Shown one piece after another: positions 17,518 to 26,338 of a stretch of DNA of 64,000 nt. Below the pieces are notes generated by a model that saw only the letters and a list, made by a program, of their open reading frames with translations, was not told where the DNA came from and did no database searches. Positions within the stretch are counted from its first letter, which is position 1. Each line of letters opens with the position of its first letter. Made by a program: the position numbers and the translations under genes. Origin of the DNA: Streptomyces sp. LUP47B (GTDB lineage: Bacteria; Actinomycetota; Actinomycetes; Streptomycetales; Streptomycetaceae); NCBI RefSeq assembly GCF_001746295.1, contig NZ_MJAH01000001.1, forward strand, positions 767,836 to 831,835, given 5' to 3'.

Positions 17518-18397
17518 CCTCTCGGACGGACGGGTTGATGAGTTCGTCGGTGACCCACCGGGCGACGTGGGCGGGGTAGGGCGACGGCAGGCCGAGGACC
17601 AGGTGGGTGAAGCCCGCGTCGATCGCCTCGCTGATCGCGTCGCGGGTGGAGCCCGGGCGGTCGTAGGAGACGGGCACGTGGATCGAGCGGGTGATCTCGG
17701 CCGGGTCGCGGCCGATCTCCTCGCAGTAGCGGTCGAGCAGGGCGCTGCGGCGGACGACGTCCTCGGTGTCGCCGCCGGGGATGTTCCACAGGTCGGCGTG
17801 TTCGGCCGCGATGCGCAGGGTCGCGGCCGAACGGCCGCCGATCAGGATCGGGGGGTGGGGGCGCTGGACCGGTTTGGGATTGCCGAAGGCTCCGGTGACG
17901 TGGTGGTGGGTGCCGTGGTGGTCGAAGGGTTTCTCCTCGGTCCACAGGCGCTTGATCAGCGTGCAGGCTTCCGCGAGGCTGCTCACCGCTTGCGGGGAGT
18001 CGTGGAAGGGCAGGCCGTGGGCTTCGTACTCGCGCCGGGCCAGGGGATGGTCGGGGCGGGAGCCGACGCCGATGCCGAAGTCGAGCCGGCCGCCGGAGAC
18101 CACGTCTACGGTGGTGGCGATCTTGGCGAGCATCGCGGGTGGTCGGAAGCGGTTGCTGGTCACCATGACTCCGAGCCGTAGGCGTCGGGTCCGGGCGGCC
18201 AGGGCCGCGAGGAGGGTCCAGCCTTCGTAGGCCGGGCCGTCAGGATCGCCGCCGATCGGCATGAGGTGGTCGAAGAGCCAGGCGTGCTCGATGGCGGGGA
18301 TCGTGTCGGCCTCGCGCCAGACCCGCAGGATGTCGTCGTAGTCGACCTGCATGGGGGCGGTCATGATCCCGAAACTGGGCGGGGGTCGGTGCGGCAT
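17480..18397 (-). CDS. LLM-class flavin-dependent oxidoreductase
   Basis: A 305-residue luciferase-like TIM-barrel protein. Signatures include HAWLFDHLMPIGGD, RTRRLRLGVMVTSNRFRPP, VVSGGRLDFGIGVGSRPDHP and PPILIGGRSAATLRIAAEHADLWN, typical of F420- or FMN-dependent monooxygenases and reductases. The substrate is unknown. It is 40 nt downstream of an aldo/keto reductase gene on the same strand and probably co-transcribed with it, under the TetR protein encoded divergently. Its end overlaps the end of the GH16 gene from the other strand. Confidence 0.9.
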   Translation of the reverse strand: MPHRPPPSFGIMTAPMQVDYDDILRVWREADTIPAIEHAWLFDHLMPIGGDPDGPAYEGWTLLAALAARTRRLRLGVMVTSNRFRPPAMLAKIATTVDVVSGGRLDFGIGVGSRPDHPLARREYEAHGLPFHDSPQAVSSLAEACTLIKRLWTEEKPFDHHGTHHHVTGAFGNPKPVQRPHPPILIGGRSAATLRIAAEHADLWNIPGGDTEDVVRRSALLDRYCEEIGRDPAEITRSIHVPVSYDRPGSTRDAISEAIDAGFTHLVLGLPSPYPAHVARWVTDELINPSVREVTSSRTRTPPPT

Positions 18398-18437
18398 GGA
18401 CGGTGGATTCCTTTCGTCCTGGGGTCTCCCCCGGCGG

Positions 18438-19457
18438 TCAGCGACGACGCAGTGACGGGTCGAGGAGCGCGGGCGGGGTGTCGTACTTCTCCTCGGGGGC
18501 CAGGTCGGTGCCGGGGGCGACGATCTCGTCGATCGCGTCGAGCACGTCGTCGGTCAGGACGGCGTCCGCGGCGGCGAGTTGGGCGCGCAGGTGGTCGACC
18601 GTGCGAGGGCCGACGAGGGCACTGGTCACGCCGGGGTGGGCGGTCACGAAGCCGAGTGCGAGCTGGATGAGCGTGAGGCCCGCCTCGTCGGCGACCGCGG
18701 CCAGCCGCTCGACCGCGTCGAGCCGGGCCCGGTTGGCGGGGATCGTGGTGTCGAATCGCGCGGGCAGGAAGGCCGAGCGATGGGTGGTGATGTCCCGGCC
18801 CGCGCGGATCGCGCCCGACAGCCAGCCCGAGGCCAGCGGGCTCCACACCAGCACGCCGAGGCCGTACTCCTGGGTGACGGGCAGGACGTGGGTCTCTATG
18901 CCGCGCTGGAGGATGGAGTAGCTGGGCTGTTCGGTGACGTAACGGCTCAGGCGGTGCTCGTGGGCGGCCCACTGGGCCTGCACGATGCGGTGGGCGGGGA
19001 AGGTGGAGGAGCCGAAGTAGCGGATCTTTCCGGCACGTTGCAGGTCGGTGAGGGCCGACAGCGTCTCCTCGTCGGCGGTGTTCGGGTCCCACCGGTGGAT
19101 CTGGTACAGGTCGACATGGTCGACGCCGAGGCGGCGCAGGCTGGCGTCCAGTTCGGTGACCAGCCAGCGGCGTGAACTGCCCTGGTGGTTGCGCTCGTTG
19201 CCGATGGGCATGCCGGCCTTGGTGGCCAGCACGATGTCGTCGCGGCGACCGGCGACGGCCTTGCCGACCATCTCCTCCGACTCGCCGTCGCCGTACATGT
19301 CGGCGGTGTCGATGACGTTGATACCGGCCTCGAGAGCGGCGTCGACGATCGCGGTGGCCTCGTCCTGTGTGGTGCGGCCGATCCGGCCGAAGTTCATCGC
19401 GCCCAGCGCGAGGGCGCTGACCTGGACACCGGTGCGGCCCAATGTGCGGTACTGCAT
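18438..19457 (-). CDS. Aldo/keto reductase
   Basis: A 339-residue NADPH-dependent oxidoreductase of the aldo/keto reductase family. The barrel starts MQYRTLGRTGVQVSALALGAM. The active-site Asp and Tyr are in VIDTADMYGDGESEE, the Lys in VLATKAGMP, and the His in VDLYQIHRWD. The C-terminal coenzyme motif is VTSALVGPRTVDHL. It resembles YajO/YhdN-type reductases of small carbonyls. The ATG at 19457 has ACGGAGGAAC upstream. It heads a two-gene unit with the LLM oxidoreductase, and the promoter region shared with the TetR gene has two operators. Confidence 0.93.
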   Translation of the reverse strand: MQYRTLGRTGVQVSALALGAMNFGRIGRTTQDEATAIVDAALEAGINVIDTADMYGDGESEEMVGKAVAGRRDDIVLATKAGMPIGNERNHQGSSRRWLVTELDASLRRLGVDHVDLYQIHRWDPNTADEETLSALTDLQRAGKIRYFGSSTFPAHRIVQAQWAAHEHRLSRYVTEQPSYSILQRGIETHVLPVTQEYGLGVLVWSPLASGWLSGAIRAGRDITTHRSAFLPARFDTTIPANRARLDAVERLAAVADEAGLTLIQLALGFVTAHPGVTSALVGPRTVDHLRAQLAAADAVLTDDVLDAIDEIVAPGTDLAPEEKYDTPPALLDPSLRRR

Positions 19458-19577
19458 GTTGTTCCTCCGTAACGGGTACAGCCGTGCGGCATGCGGTGGC
19501 ATGGCCTGTCTTGGCTCGCCTCGGCTCGCCGTGGCATGGCTTGGTCGCCGGGGCTCCGCTCTGCCATCATGGGCAAA

Positions 19578-19616
19578 CGGAACCTCGTTCCGGAAACGAT
19601 ACGGAACATAGTTCCG
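19578..19616. promoter_or_regulatory. Twin TetR operators
   Basis: Two 15-nt inverted repeats of the form CGGAACnnnGTTCCG lie at 19578-19592 (CGGAACCTCGTTCCG) and 19602-19616 (CGGAACATAGTTCCG). Their centres are 24 bp apart. They lie between the divergent aldo/keto reductase and TetR genes, 31 nt upstream of the TetR start. This is the usual position for a TetR autorepressor that also controls the neighbour. Confidence 0.85.
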
Positions 19617-19646
19617 TTTTTGCAAGGCGACGGAGGAAGCAGCACG

Positions 19647-20225
19647 GTGAACGACGACTCGGGGCGCGCGGCCCCACGCCGGAAAGACGCCCGGCGCAAC
19701 AAGGAGACGCTGCTCGATGCGGCCGCCGCGGTGTTCGTCAGCAAGGGTGTGGAGGCACCGGTGCGTGACATCGCCGCCGAGGCCGGTGTCGGGCTCGGCA
19801 CGATCTACCGGCACTTCCCCACCCGGTCGGACCTGATCATCGCCGTCTACCGGCACCAGGTCGACGCCTGCGCCGAGGCCGGTCCCGCCCTGCTCGCGAG
19901 CAGCGCGACGGCGCATGCCGCACTGGAGCAGTGGATCAGCCTCTTCGTCGACTTCCTGGTCACCAAGCACGGGCTCGCGGGCGTCCTGCAGTCCGACAAC
20001 TCCGGCTTCGACACGCTGCACGCCTACTTCCTCGACCGCCTCGTGCCCGTATGCACCCAGCTGCTCGACGCCGCGACGGCGGCCGGAGAGATCCGCTCGG
20101 GCGTCGGGGCGTACGAGTTGATGCGCGGGGTCGGCAACCTCTGTATCGGCGCGGACAGCGATCCGAATTACGACCCGCGGCGGCTGGTCGGGATCCTCAT
20201 TGCGGGTCTGCGTCTGCCGGGCTGA
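19647..20225 (+). CDS. TetR-family transcriptional repressor
   Basis: A 192-residue regulator. The N-terminal helix-turn-helix reads NKETLLDAAAAVFVSKG, then VRDIAAEAGVGLGTIYRHFPTRSDLI. The rest is a helical ligand-binding domain (YELMRGVGNLCIGAD near the end), like regulators that control oxidoreductases. GTG 19647 follows CGGAGGAAGC; earlier in-frame starts would include the operators, so this start is chosen. It probably represses the divergent aldo/keto reductase-LLM pair and itself through the twin CGGAACnnnGTTCCG sites. The inducer is unknown. Confidence 0.92.
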   Translation: MNDDSGRAAPRRKDARRNKETLLDAAAAVFVSKGVEAPVRDIAAEAGVGLGTIYRHFPTRSDLIIAVYRHQVDACAEAGPALLASSATAHAALEQWISLFVDFLVTKHGLAGVLQSDNSGFDTLHAYFLDRLVPVCTQLLDAATAAGEIRSGVGAYELMRGVGNLCIGADSDPNYDPRRLVGILIAGLRLPG

Positions 20226-20508
20226 CGCCGTCAGGTGGGGCGTGTTCGCGTCGGCCGCGCTCCTCCTCGCCGGGCCCGATCGCCGCACGTCTCCTGGGCC
20301 GTCGCGGCGCGCCGACGCGATGGCGTGCAGTTCCGACGGCCGGCCTTCTCGGTGTCGCCGCGGTGGTCCTGCGGCACCGATCTTCCCTACGAGACGGCAC
20401 CCGGTAGGTCACTCCCGGCCGGCACCCTGGCTCCCCAGCCCGGGCGTGACGCAGCTCACCGGAAAAAGGTGACAGGGGGTTGTCGCGGACGGGTGTGACC
20501 GTGGGCGC

Positions 20509-21447
20509 GTGATGATCACCGATGAGGACTGCCTCGCCGAGACCCTGGCGTTCAACGCACAGTACGAGGCGACTGCGCCGCGCCGGCCGGCGCGCGAAGG
20601 AAGACCGGGCGCGGACCTGCTGGCCGCCCTGCGGCATAACCGACTTGGCGGCGACACGCCGCCGACGAGACTGCCGTACGGACAAGACCGTGTCGTCGAG
20701 GGCGGTGTCAAGGTGCGGGTGTTCGTGCCGGATCGCGTCGACGGCGTGTACCTGCACTTCCACGGCGGCGGCTGGGCCTTCGGTTCTGCGGACGGGCAGG
20801 ACGAGAGGCTGTGGCTGCTCGCCGTCCGGGCCCGGCTGGCGGTGGTGAGCGTGGAGTACCGGCTCGCGCCGGAACACCCCTTCCCTGCAGGGCCCGACGA
20901 CTGCGAAGTGGCGGCCCGGTGGCTGGTGAAGCACGCCGCGGCCGAGTTCGGTACCGAACGGCTGCTGATCGGCGGCGAGTCGGCCGGGGCCCACCTGAGC
21001 GTGCTGACCCTGCTGCGACTTCGGGACCGGCACGGCATCATCGGCGCGTTCCGGGCGGCCCACCTGCTCTTCGGGCCCTACGACCTGTCGATGACACCGA
21101 GCCAGCGGTCGTTCGGCTCCAGGCGGCTGTTGAGCAACACCGACACCCTGCGGCGGACGTACGAGCTGTGCACACCGGGCCTCGGGGCGGAACAGCGCCG
21201 TGATCCCGAGGTCTCCCCGCTGTTCGCCGACCTTGCCGGCCTGCCGCCCGCCAGAATCGTCGTGGGCACCGAAGATCCTTTGCTGGACGACTCGTTGTTC
21301 TTGGCGCGGCGGTGGCAGGCGGCCGGGGCGCCGGTACGGCTCGGCGTCGTAGCCGGGGCCATGCACGGTTTCACTCTTTTCCCACTGACCGTCACGGAGC
21401 GGGAACTGCGGCGCGAGCGGCACTTCCTGTCCACGACGGGACGGTAG
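20509..21447 (+). CDS. HSL-type alpha/beta-hydrolase
   Basis: A 312-residue serine hydrolase of the hormone-sensitive-lipase group. The oxyanion motif HGGGW is at about residues 85-89 (YLHFHGGGWAFGS). The nucleophile elbow GESAG has Ser158. The acid and base are in IVVGTEDPLLDDS and GAMHGFTLFP. Start codons GTG 20509 and ATG 20512 are adjacent; no clear ribosome site is present, so translation could begin at either. The substrate is probably a short-chain ester. A WYL regulator follows 10 nt downstream on the same strand. Confidence 0.9.
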   Translation: MMITDEDCLAETLAFNAQYEATAPRRPAREGRPGADLLAALRHNRLGGDTPPTRLPYGQDRVVEGGVKVRVFVPDRVDGVYLHFHGGGWAFGSADGQDERLWLLAVRARLAVVSVEYRLAPEHPFPAGPDDCEVAARWLVKHAAAEFGTERLLIGGESAGAHLSVLTLLRLRDRHGIIGAFRAAHLLFGPYDLSMTPSQRSFGSRRLLSNTDTLRRTYELCTPGLGAEQRRDPEVSPLFADLAGLPPARIVVGTEDPLLDDSLFLARRWQAAGAPVRLGVVAGAMHGFTLFPLTVTERELRRERHFLSTTGR

Positions 21448-21457
21448 CGTCACCGAC

Positions 21458-22177
21458 GTGAATCGCACTGCCCGGCTGTACGCCCTGGTGGAGGAGTTGC
21501 GCGCGGCGGCGCCGCGGCCGCTGACGGTCGCCGCGCTCGCGGCACGCTTCGACGTGAGCACGCGTACGGTGCAGCGTGACCTCCAGGCGCTGATGGAGGC
21601 AGGTGTGCCGGTACGCACCACGGCCGGGCGGGGCGGGGGCTGGGCGATCGACCCGGAGATGAGCCTGTCCCCGATCCACTTCACCGCCGAGGAGGCCTCG
21701 GCACTGGTGGTCGCACTGGCCGCAGTCCACGCCTCCGCCCCGTACGCCGGGGCGGCCCGCATGGCCGGCCTCAAAGTCACGGCCTCGATGACCGGCCGCG
21801 CCTCGGCGGCGGCACGGCAACTGGCCGCACGAATCGTTTCGTTGCCGGCGCCGGCGGACTCCGCGATGCGCGCCGCGGTGGAACAAGCCGTCACCACCCA
21901 GACGGTCCTACGCCTGTCCTACGTCGACGCGGCCGGACGCCGAAGCGACCGCGTGGTGGAGCCGGCCGGGCTGCTCACGGCCGACGGACGGTGGTATCTC
22001 ATCGCCTGGTGCCGCACCCGGCAGGCGGGCCGGGGCTTCCGACTGGACCGCATCGCAGCGGCGGCCCCCACCGACGAACAGGCTCAACCGCACGACCTGT
22101 CCGCGCTGCTGCGGGGCTCGGCCGCGGCGGACGCCGTGCAGCCGGCCACGTTGGCCTCACTCATGCCTCCGCGTTGA
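21458..22177 (+). CDS. HTH-WYL (YafY-type) transcriptional regulator
   Basis: A 239-residue regulator. Residues about 20-60 form a winged helix (LTVAALAARFDVSTRTVQRDLQALMEAGVPV, then GRGGGWAI). Residues about 140-215 are a WYL domain (LRLSYVDAAGRRSDRVVEPAGLLTADGRWYLIAWC, RGFRLDRI). Such proteins sense small ligands or nucleic acids. It follows the hydrolase gene by 10 nt and probably regulates it. The length is shorter than many WYL regulators because the C-terminal extension is missing, which is common in the YafY group. Confidence 0.9.
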   Translation: MNRTARLYALVEELRAAAPRPLTVAALAARFDVSTRTVQRDLQALMEAGVPVRTTAGRGGGWAIDPEMSLSPIHFTAEEASALVVALAAVHASAPYAGAARMAGLKVTASMTGRASAAARQLAARIVSLPAPADSAMRAAVEQAVTTQTVLRLSYVDAAGRRSDRVVEPAGLLTADGRWYLIAWCRTRQAGRGFRLDRIAAAAPTDEQAQPHDLSALLRGSAAADAVQPATLASLMPPR

Positions 22178-22589
22178 AAAGCGATGCGGCTACGACGGCC
22201 CACACGACGGTCAGGGGAAACCGGCGACGCAGAGCCGGCGGCACGGTGGTCACGAGCATCGGCCCGAGCGCGCACAACCCGGACGGGTCGCCGGGCAAGC
22301 CCTTCGGGCCGCCGGGACCAACACCTGTCAGCGACGACGGCTCCGGCCGGCACACCGGCGGCCGACACACGGCACAGATCGGGCCAAGGTCCGCTGCGGC
22401 CCCGGCGGCTGGGAGATGAAGGCGATCGGCGAACCGGCGCCGAACTTTTCTGGACCCGCTGCCCGCCATCACGCCCTACCGGCAGATCGGAGAGATCTTT
22501 ATTTGTCTCATACATGGGGCAGAGTGGTCTCGGTTCGAACGGGCAGTCGTATGTCACCAACGACTGAAACGAGGAGTGGCAGACCGCTC
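22178..22589. other. Long intergenic stretch without a clear gene
   Basis: About 410 nt lie between the WYL regulator and the GlsB-like gene. A minus-strand frame covers 22161-22472 and ends in a hydrophobic stretch (LTVVWAVVAASLFNAEA), but it overlaps the WYL gene end and has no ribosome site or family signature. The last 90 nt are AT-richer and probably carry the GlsB-like promoter. Confidence 0.3.
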
Positions 22590-22853
22590 ATGGAGATCTC
22601 AGGCATCATCAGCGCGATCGTCATCGGCATTGTGATCGGTGTCCTCGGCCGGCTCGTCGTCCCCGGACGTCAGCGCATCGGCATCCTCTGGACGATCGCT
22701 ATCGGCATCATCGCCGCGTTCATCGGGTCCGGCATCGCCGCCGGTCTCGACGTCGCCGACACCAACGGTGTCGACTGGATCGAGTGGCTCATCCAGATCG
22801 CCCTCGCCGCCGTCGGCGTCGCCGCGGTCAGCAAGGTGAAGGTCCGCCACTGA
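22590..22853 (+). CDS. GlsB/YeaQ/YmgE-family stress membrane protein
   Basis: An 87-residue protein with three hydrophobic segments and glycine-zipper-like motifs: ISAIVIGIVIGVLGRLVVPGRQRIG, then TIAIGIIAAFIGSGIAAGL, then LIQIALAAVGVAAVSKV. The motif GRLVVPGRQ after the first helix is typical of the transglycosylase-associated (GlsB/YeaQ) family, which is induced by general stress. The ATG follows GAGGAG. It stands alone, so a general-stress promoter is likely, but no clear SigB-type box could be placed. Confidence 0.9.
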   Translation: MEISGIISAIVIGIVIGVLGRLVVPGRQRIGILWTIAIGIIAAFIGSGIAAGLDVADTNGVDWIEWLIQIALAAVGVAAVSKVKVRH

Positions 22854-22898
22854 CCGCCGCCCGGAATCCTTCCGCCTCCGTCCGGTTCACAGCACCGG

Positions 22899-23133
22899 CG
22901 GACCCCGGGCAGCCGGCGCAGGCCCGCCGCCAGGAGGAAGGACACCACTACGACGAGCACGCACACGACCGCCCACGCGCCGGCCGCGGGCAGCCCGCGG
23001 CCGGCCAGGCAGTACTGGACGATGGCCACCAGCGGCAGGTGGACGATGTCCACGCCATAGGGGCAGGCCGCCAGTTCGTCCGCCAGTCGCATGCGGTGCG
23101 GCGCCGCCTCCCGGAAAAGTGTCAGCAGCCAGA
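22899..23133 (-). pseudogene. C-terminal remnant of an acyltransferase-3 membrane protein
   Basis: On the minus strand about 78 residues read FWLLTLFREAAPHRM, PYGVDIVHLPLVAIVQYCL, then WAVVCVLVVVVSFLLAAGLRRLPGVRR. This pattern (PYGvYivHlPvv followed by a long hydrophobic helix and ending in LRRLPGVR) is that of the last helices of acyltransferase-3 (OatA-type) proteins. The N-terminal eight or so helices are absent, and the frame runs on into the antisense of the GlsB-like gene without its own stop. It overlaps the 3' end of the AfsR-like gene by 12 nt in another frame. Confidence 0.6.
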
Positions 23134-25644
23134 AGTCCCCGGCCCCGGCCGACGGTCGGCCGTGCGCCCTTCGCCGTGGTCCGGCAGTACGGCCCGCGCC
23201 GCCGCCCGGTGTTCGGCCGCCGCGGTCGGGTCCGTCTCGTCGAGGATCGCCGCGATGCCCTCGTGGGCCAGGGCCTCGGCGTGGTGGTGGCCCAGCTTCG
23301 GGGCCAGTTCCAGAGCCTGGTGGTGCAGGCGCAGGGCCTGGTCGGGCAGGCCCGCCAGGCGGCAGGTCTCGCCGTAGGCGCTGAGGAAGTGGATCTTCCA
23401 GTGGTCCTCGAACAGTGCGTCCAGCAGCGCGAACGCCTGCTCGTGACGGGTCAGGGCCTCCTCGTAGCGGCCCATCCGGCGCAGAGCGACGCCGAGGCAG
23501 TTCAGGCACCATGCCTCGTTGTGCCGGTGTCCGTCCTCGCGGGCCAGCGCGAGCGCCCGGTCGAGGTGGCCGACCGCCTCGTCGGGGTCCTCGTGGGCGA
23601 TGGCCACGCCCAGCGTGATCAGGGCGGTCAGGGTGGGCGGCCATGCTCCGTCGGCGTGCGGGGCCTCCAGCTCCGTGCGGGCCAGCTGCGCCGCCTCCTC
23701 TCGGTGTCCCAGTTGCAGCAGCGCCCAGGCCTCGTACGCGGTCGCGTGGGCCGTGCCCATCGGACAGCCGGCGTCCGCGTACAGCTTCCCCGCCAGACGG
23801 AACATGCCCAGCGGCTCCTCGACGTATCCCTCGTCCCACGCCAAGTACCCGCGACGCATGGTCAGTTCGGCCTCCGTACGGATGTCCCCCACCTGTGACA
23901 CCAGCAGTGCCGCCGCCTCGTACGCGGCACTCGCCTCCGCCATGCGGCCCGCGTTGTAGCGTGCGAATCCCAAGTCGCTGTGGGCCTCCGCCAGTTGCAG
24001 GGGATCGCCGAGGCGTTGCGCGGCGGCCAGGGACCGTTCGAAGAGGCCGTTGAGCATGGTGGTGCCGCAGCGCCGGGCGAAGTACGCCCGCATGAAGCGC
24101 GGCAGTTCGCACAGGTGCCGGTCGGCCCCGGCCTCCTCCGCCGCCTCGAAGGCGGCCAGCAGGTTGAGGTACTCGGTGCCGAACCAGATGAGGGCCGCGA
24201 TCTTGTCGTCGAAGTGCGGAGGTTCGGCCGGTGGGCGGTCCACGGTGGCCTCGCGGCTCCGGGACAGGAACGGCATCGCGGCGTCCGCCGCTGCCGCCGC
24301 ATGCACGTAGTGGTCGAGCACCCGGGTCAGCGCCCGGTCACGTTCCGCCGGGGAGTCCTGCTCCATGGTGGCGTGGCGGGCGTGCTGGTGGACCAGGTCG
24401 TGCAGGCGGTAGCGGCCGGCCGCCGGCTGCTGGACGAGGTGCGCGTCCAGCAGGTCCTCCAGCATCTCGCGGGCGCTGCGCAGTGGCACGTCGGCCAGGG
24501 CGGCCGCCACGTGCTCGTCGAACGACGACCCGGGAAGCAGGCCAAGCAGCCGGAACAGCCGGGCCTTGGCGCGGTCCAACTGCCGTACGGACATGGCGAA
24601 CGCGGTGTCGAACTCGCTCGCGCCCTCCGCCATCCGCTCAACGAGGATGCCGACGGTCCAGCCCGGCCGGTGCCGCAGCCGGGCCGCGGCCAGCCGCAGG
24701 GCCAGCGGCAGACGGCCGCACAGGCGCAGGACCTCGGCCGTGGCCTCGGGGTCACGGGCCAGGCGCCCCTCGCGGCCGTCGGCCTCGCCGCTGGCGCGGG
24801 CCAGCAGCTCGGCGCTCTCCTGCTCGGTCAGCACGTCCAGTGACACCGGAGGGACCTCGTCCAGGCCGAGCAGCCGGTTGCGGCTGGTGACGAGGGCGAC
24901 GGACGGGCCGGCGCCGGGCAGCAGCGGGCGGACCTGGTCGGCGTCGGCGGCGTTGTCGAGGACCACGACGGCTCGCCGGTGGGCCAGCTCGGATCGCCAG
25001 CAGGCGGCCAGCTCCTCGACACCGCCTTCCTGCGGGACCTTCTCGGAGGGCACGTCGAGGGCGGCGAGCAGGGTGCGCAGGGCGCGGTCGGGGTCGAGCG
25101 GCTTGCGGCCCTCGGTGAAGCCGTGCAGGTCCAGGTAGAGCTGGGCGTCCGGGTAGTCGGCGGTGAGCCGGTGCGCGGCGTGCACGGCCAGGCAGGTCTT
25201 GCCGACGCCCGCCATGCCGTCGACGGCGATCACCCGGCTGTCGCCCAGCCCGTCCAGTACGGCCGTGAGCTGGTCCTCGCGGCCGGTGAAGTCGGGCACG
25301 TCGCGCGGGAGGTCGTTGCGGGGCGGGCGCGGGGCACCGGCGGGCGGTGCCGGGGGGTGGACCTGGCGGCTGGTCCTCGGCGGTGCCGGCAGGGGGTTGG
25401 AGGCCCGCTCCCACAGCGGGCGCAGCGGGCGGGGGTCGCGCTGGACGAGCCGGCACAGCGCGATCACCGCGGGCCACGGCGGAACCGTCCGGCCGCTGAG
25501 GTAGCGGGACAGGGACGACGAGCTGAGACCCGCTTCCCGTGCGAGGGCCCGTACACCCCGCTTCGACAGCTCCTGGAGCAGGCGCAGCCGGGCAGCCAGC
25601 TCCTCCTGCGGGTCTGCGCCCACCGTCCTGTCGTGCTCGACCAT
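23122..25644 (-). CDS. AfsR-like HTH-NB-ARC-TPR regulator
   Basis: An 840-residue signal-transduction ATPase. Residues about 20-55 form a Cro/C1 helix-turn-helix (ALAREAGLSSSSLSRYLSGR). The NB-ARC ATPase follows from about residue 100: P-loop GMAGVGKTCLAVHAAH, Walker-B VVVLDNA, sensor SVALVTSRNRLLGLD and the GLPLALRLAAARLR motif. The second half is at least six tetratricopeptide-like repeats (for example AEAHSDLGFARYNAGRMAEASAAYEAA and LNCLGVALRRMGRYEEALTRHEQA). Proteins of this type control secondary metabolism or stress in Streptomyces. ATG 25644 has GGGGAGTGGGGAG upstream. It is divergent from the CxxC gene. Confidence 0.92.
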   Translation of the reverse strand: MVEHDRTVGADPQEELAARLRLLQELSKRGVRALAREAGLSSSSLSRYLSGRTVPPWPAVIALCRLVQRDPRPLRPLWERASNPLPAPPRTSRQVHPPAPPAGAPRPPRNDLPRDVPDFTGREDQLTAVLDGLGDSRVIAVDGMAGVGKTCLAVHAAHRLTADYPDAQLYLDLHGFTEGRKPLDPDRALRTLLAALDVPSEKVPQEGGVEELAACWRSELAHRRAVVVLDNAADADQVRPLLPGAGPSVALVTSRNRLLGLDEVPPVSLDVLTEQESAELLARASGEADGREGRLARDPEATAEVLRLCGRLPLALRLAAARLRHRPGWTVGILVERMAEGASEFDTAFAMSVRQLDRAKARLFRLLGLLPGSSFDEHVAAALADVPLRSAREMLEDLLDAHLVQQPAAGRYRLHDLVHQHARHATMEQDSPAERDRALTRVLDHYVHAAAAADAAMPFLSRSREATVDRPPAEPPHFDDKIAALIWFGTEYLNLLAAFEAAEEAGADRHLCELPRFMRAYFARRCGTTMLNGLFERSLAAAQRLGDPLQLAEAHSDLGFARYNAGRMAEASAAYEAAALLVSQVGDIRTEAELTMRRGYLAWDEGYVEEPLGMFRLAGKLYADAGCPMGTAHATAYEAWALLQLGHREEAAQLARTELEAPHADGAWPPTLTALITLGVAIAHEDPDEAVGHLDRALALAREDGHRHNEAWCLNCLGVALRRMGRYEEALTRHEQAFALLDALFEDHWKIHFLSAYGETCRLAGLPDQALRLHHQALELAPKLGHHHAEALAHEGIAAILDETDPTAAAEHRAAARAVLPDHGEGRTADRRPGPGTSGC

Positions 25645-25822
25645 TGCTCCCCACTCCCCCTGTCCCGCCCCGGCCGAACTCTTCCGGGCCGGATCGTGCC
25701 TGTTCAAGGCCGTTTCGGCTGTCCCACGGTGTCCCACTGCAGTCGTCGTGACAAGCCCTCTCGGCTGAGATGGAATCACGCCCCGACGGACGGGGCACAG
25801 CCCGACAGAGGAGAGATTCCTG

Positions 25823-26278
25823 ATGCAGTCCCGTATGCAGAACCCCGCCGTCGTCCTGTCCGACGCCATGCAGCCCATCCAGCAGCTCTTCAAGGCCGTG
25901 CACTCCGGTGGGGTGGACAAGCAGACGCTGGAGCTGGTGCATCTGCGGGTCAGTCAGATCAACGGCTGCAGCGCCTGTGTCGACGGCGGCGCCAAGACGG
26001 CCCGTAAGGCGGGAGTGAGCGACGAGCGGCTGGCCACGGTCGCCGCATGGCGGGAGGCCCCCTACTTCACCGAGGAGGAGCGGGCGGCGCTCGCGCTGGC
26101 CGAGGCGGCGACGCGTCTCGCCGACCGTCCCGACGCGGTGAACGACGAGGTGTGGGACACGGCCGCCACCTACTTCGACGAGAAGCAGCTCGCCGCGATC
26201 GTCCTGATGATCGGCGTGACGAACCTGTTCAACCGGCTCAACGCCACGACCCGGCAGATCGCCGGCGCGTGGGGGTGA
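25823..26278 (+). CDS. Carboxymuconolactone decarboxylase/AhpD-family protein
   Basis: A 151-residue all-helical protein. The redox motif CSACVDGGAKTARKAG (CxxC) lies at about residues 51-66, with the conserved Glu and His region LELVHLRVSQINGC before it. This is the AhpD-like alkylhydroperoxidase layout and suggests a disulfide-based peroxide or thiol function; a decarboxylase role is less likely. The ATG at 25823 has GAGGAGAG upstream. It begins a compact group with DUF1801 and PfkB genes. It is divergent from the AfsR-like regulator, 178 nt away. Confidence 0.9.
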   Translation: MQSRMQNPAVVLSDAMQPIQQLFKAVHSGGVDKQTLELVHLRVSQINGCSACVDGGAKTARKAGVSDERLATVAAWREAPYFTEEERAALALAEAATRLADRPDAVNDEVWDTAATYFDEKQLAAIVLMIGVTNLFNRLNATTRQIAGAWG

Positions 26279-26338
26279 ACGGCACGGCAGTGCGGCGTGA
26301 GAATGTCCCCGATCATCCGTAGACCAGGAGGAACCGTC

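Noticed and set aside
22161..22472. Minus-strand frame of 103 codons with a hydrophobic end
   Set aside because: It overlaps the end of the WYL regulator gene, has no ribosome site and no family motif.
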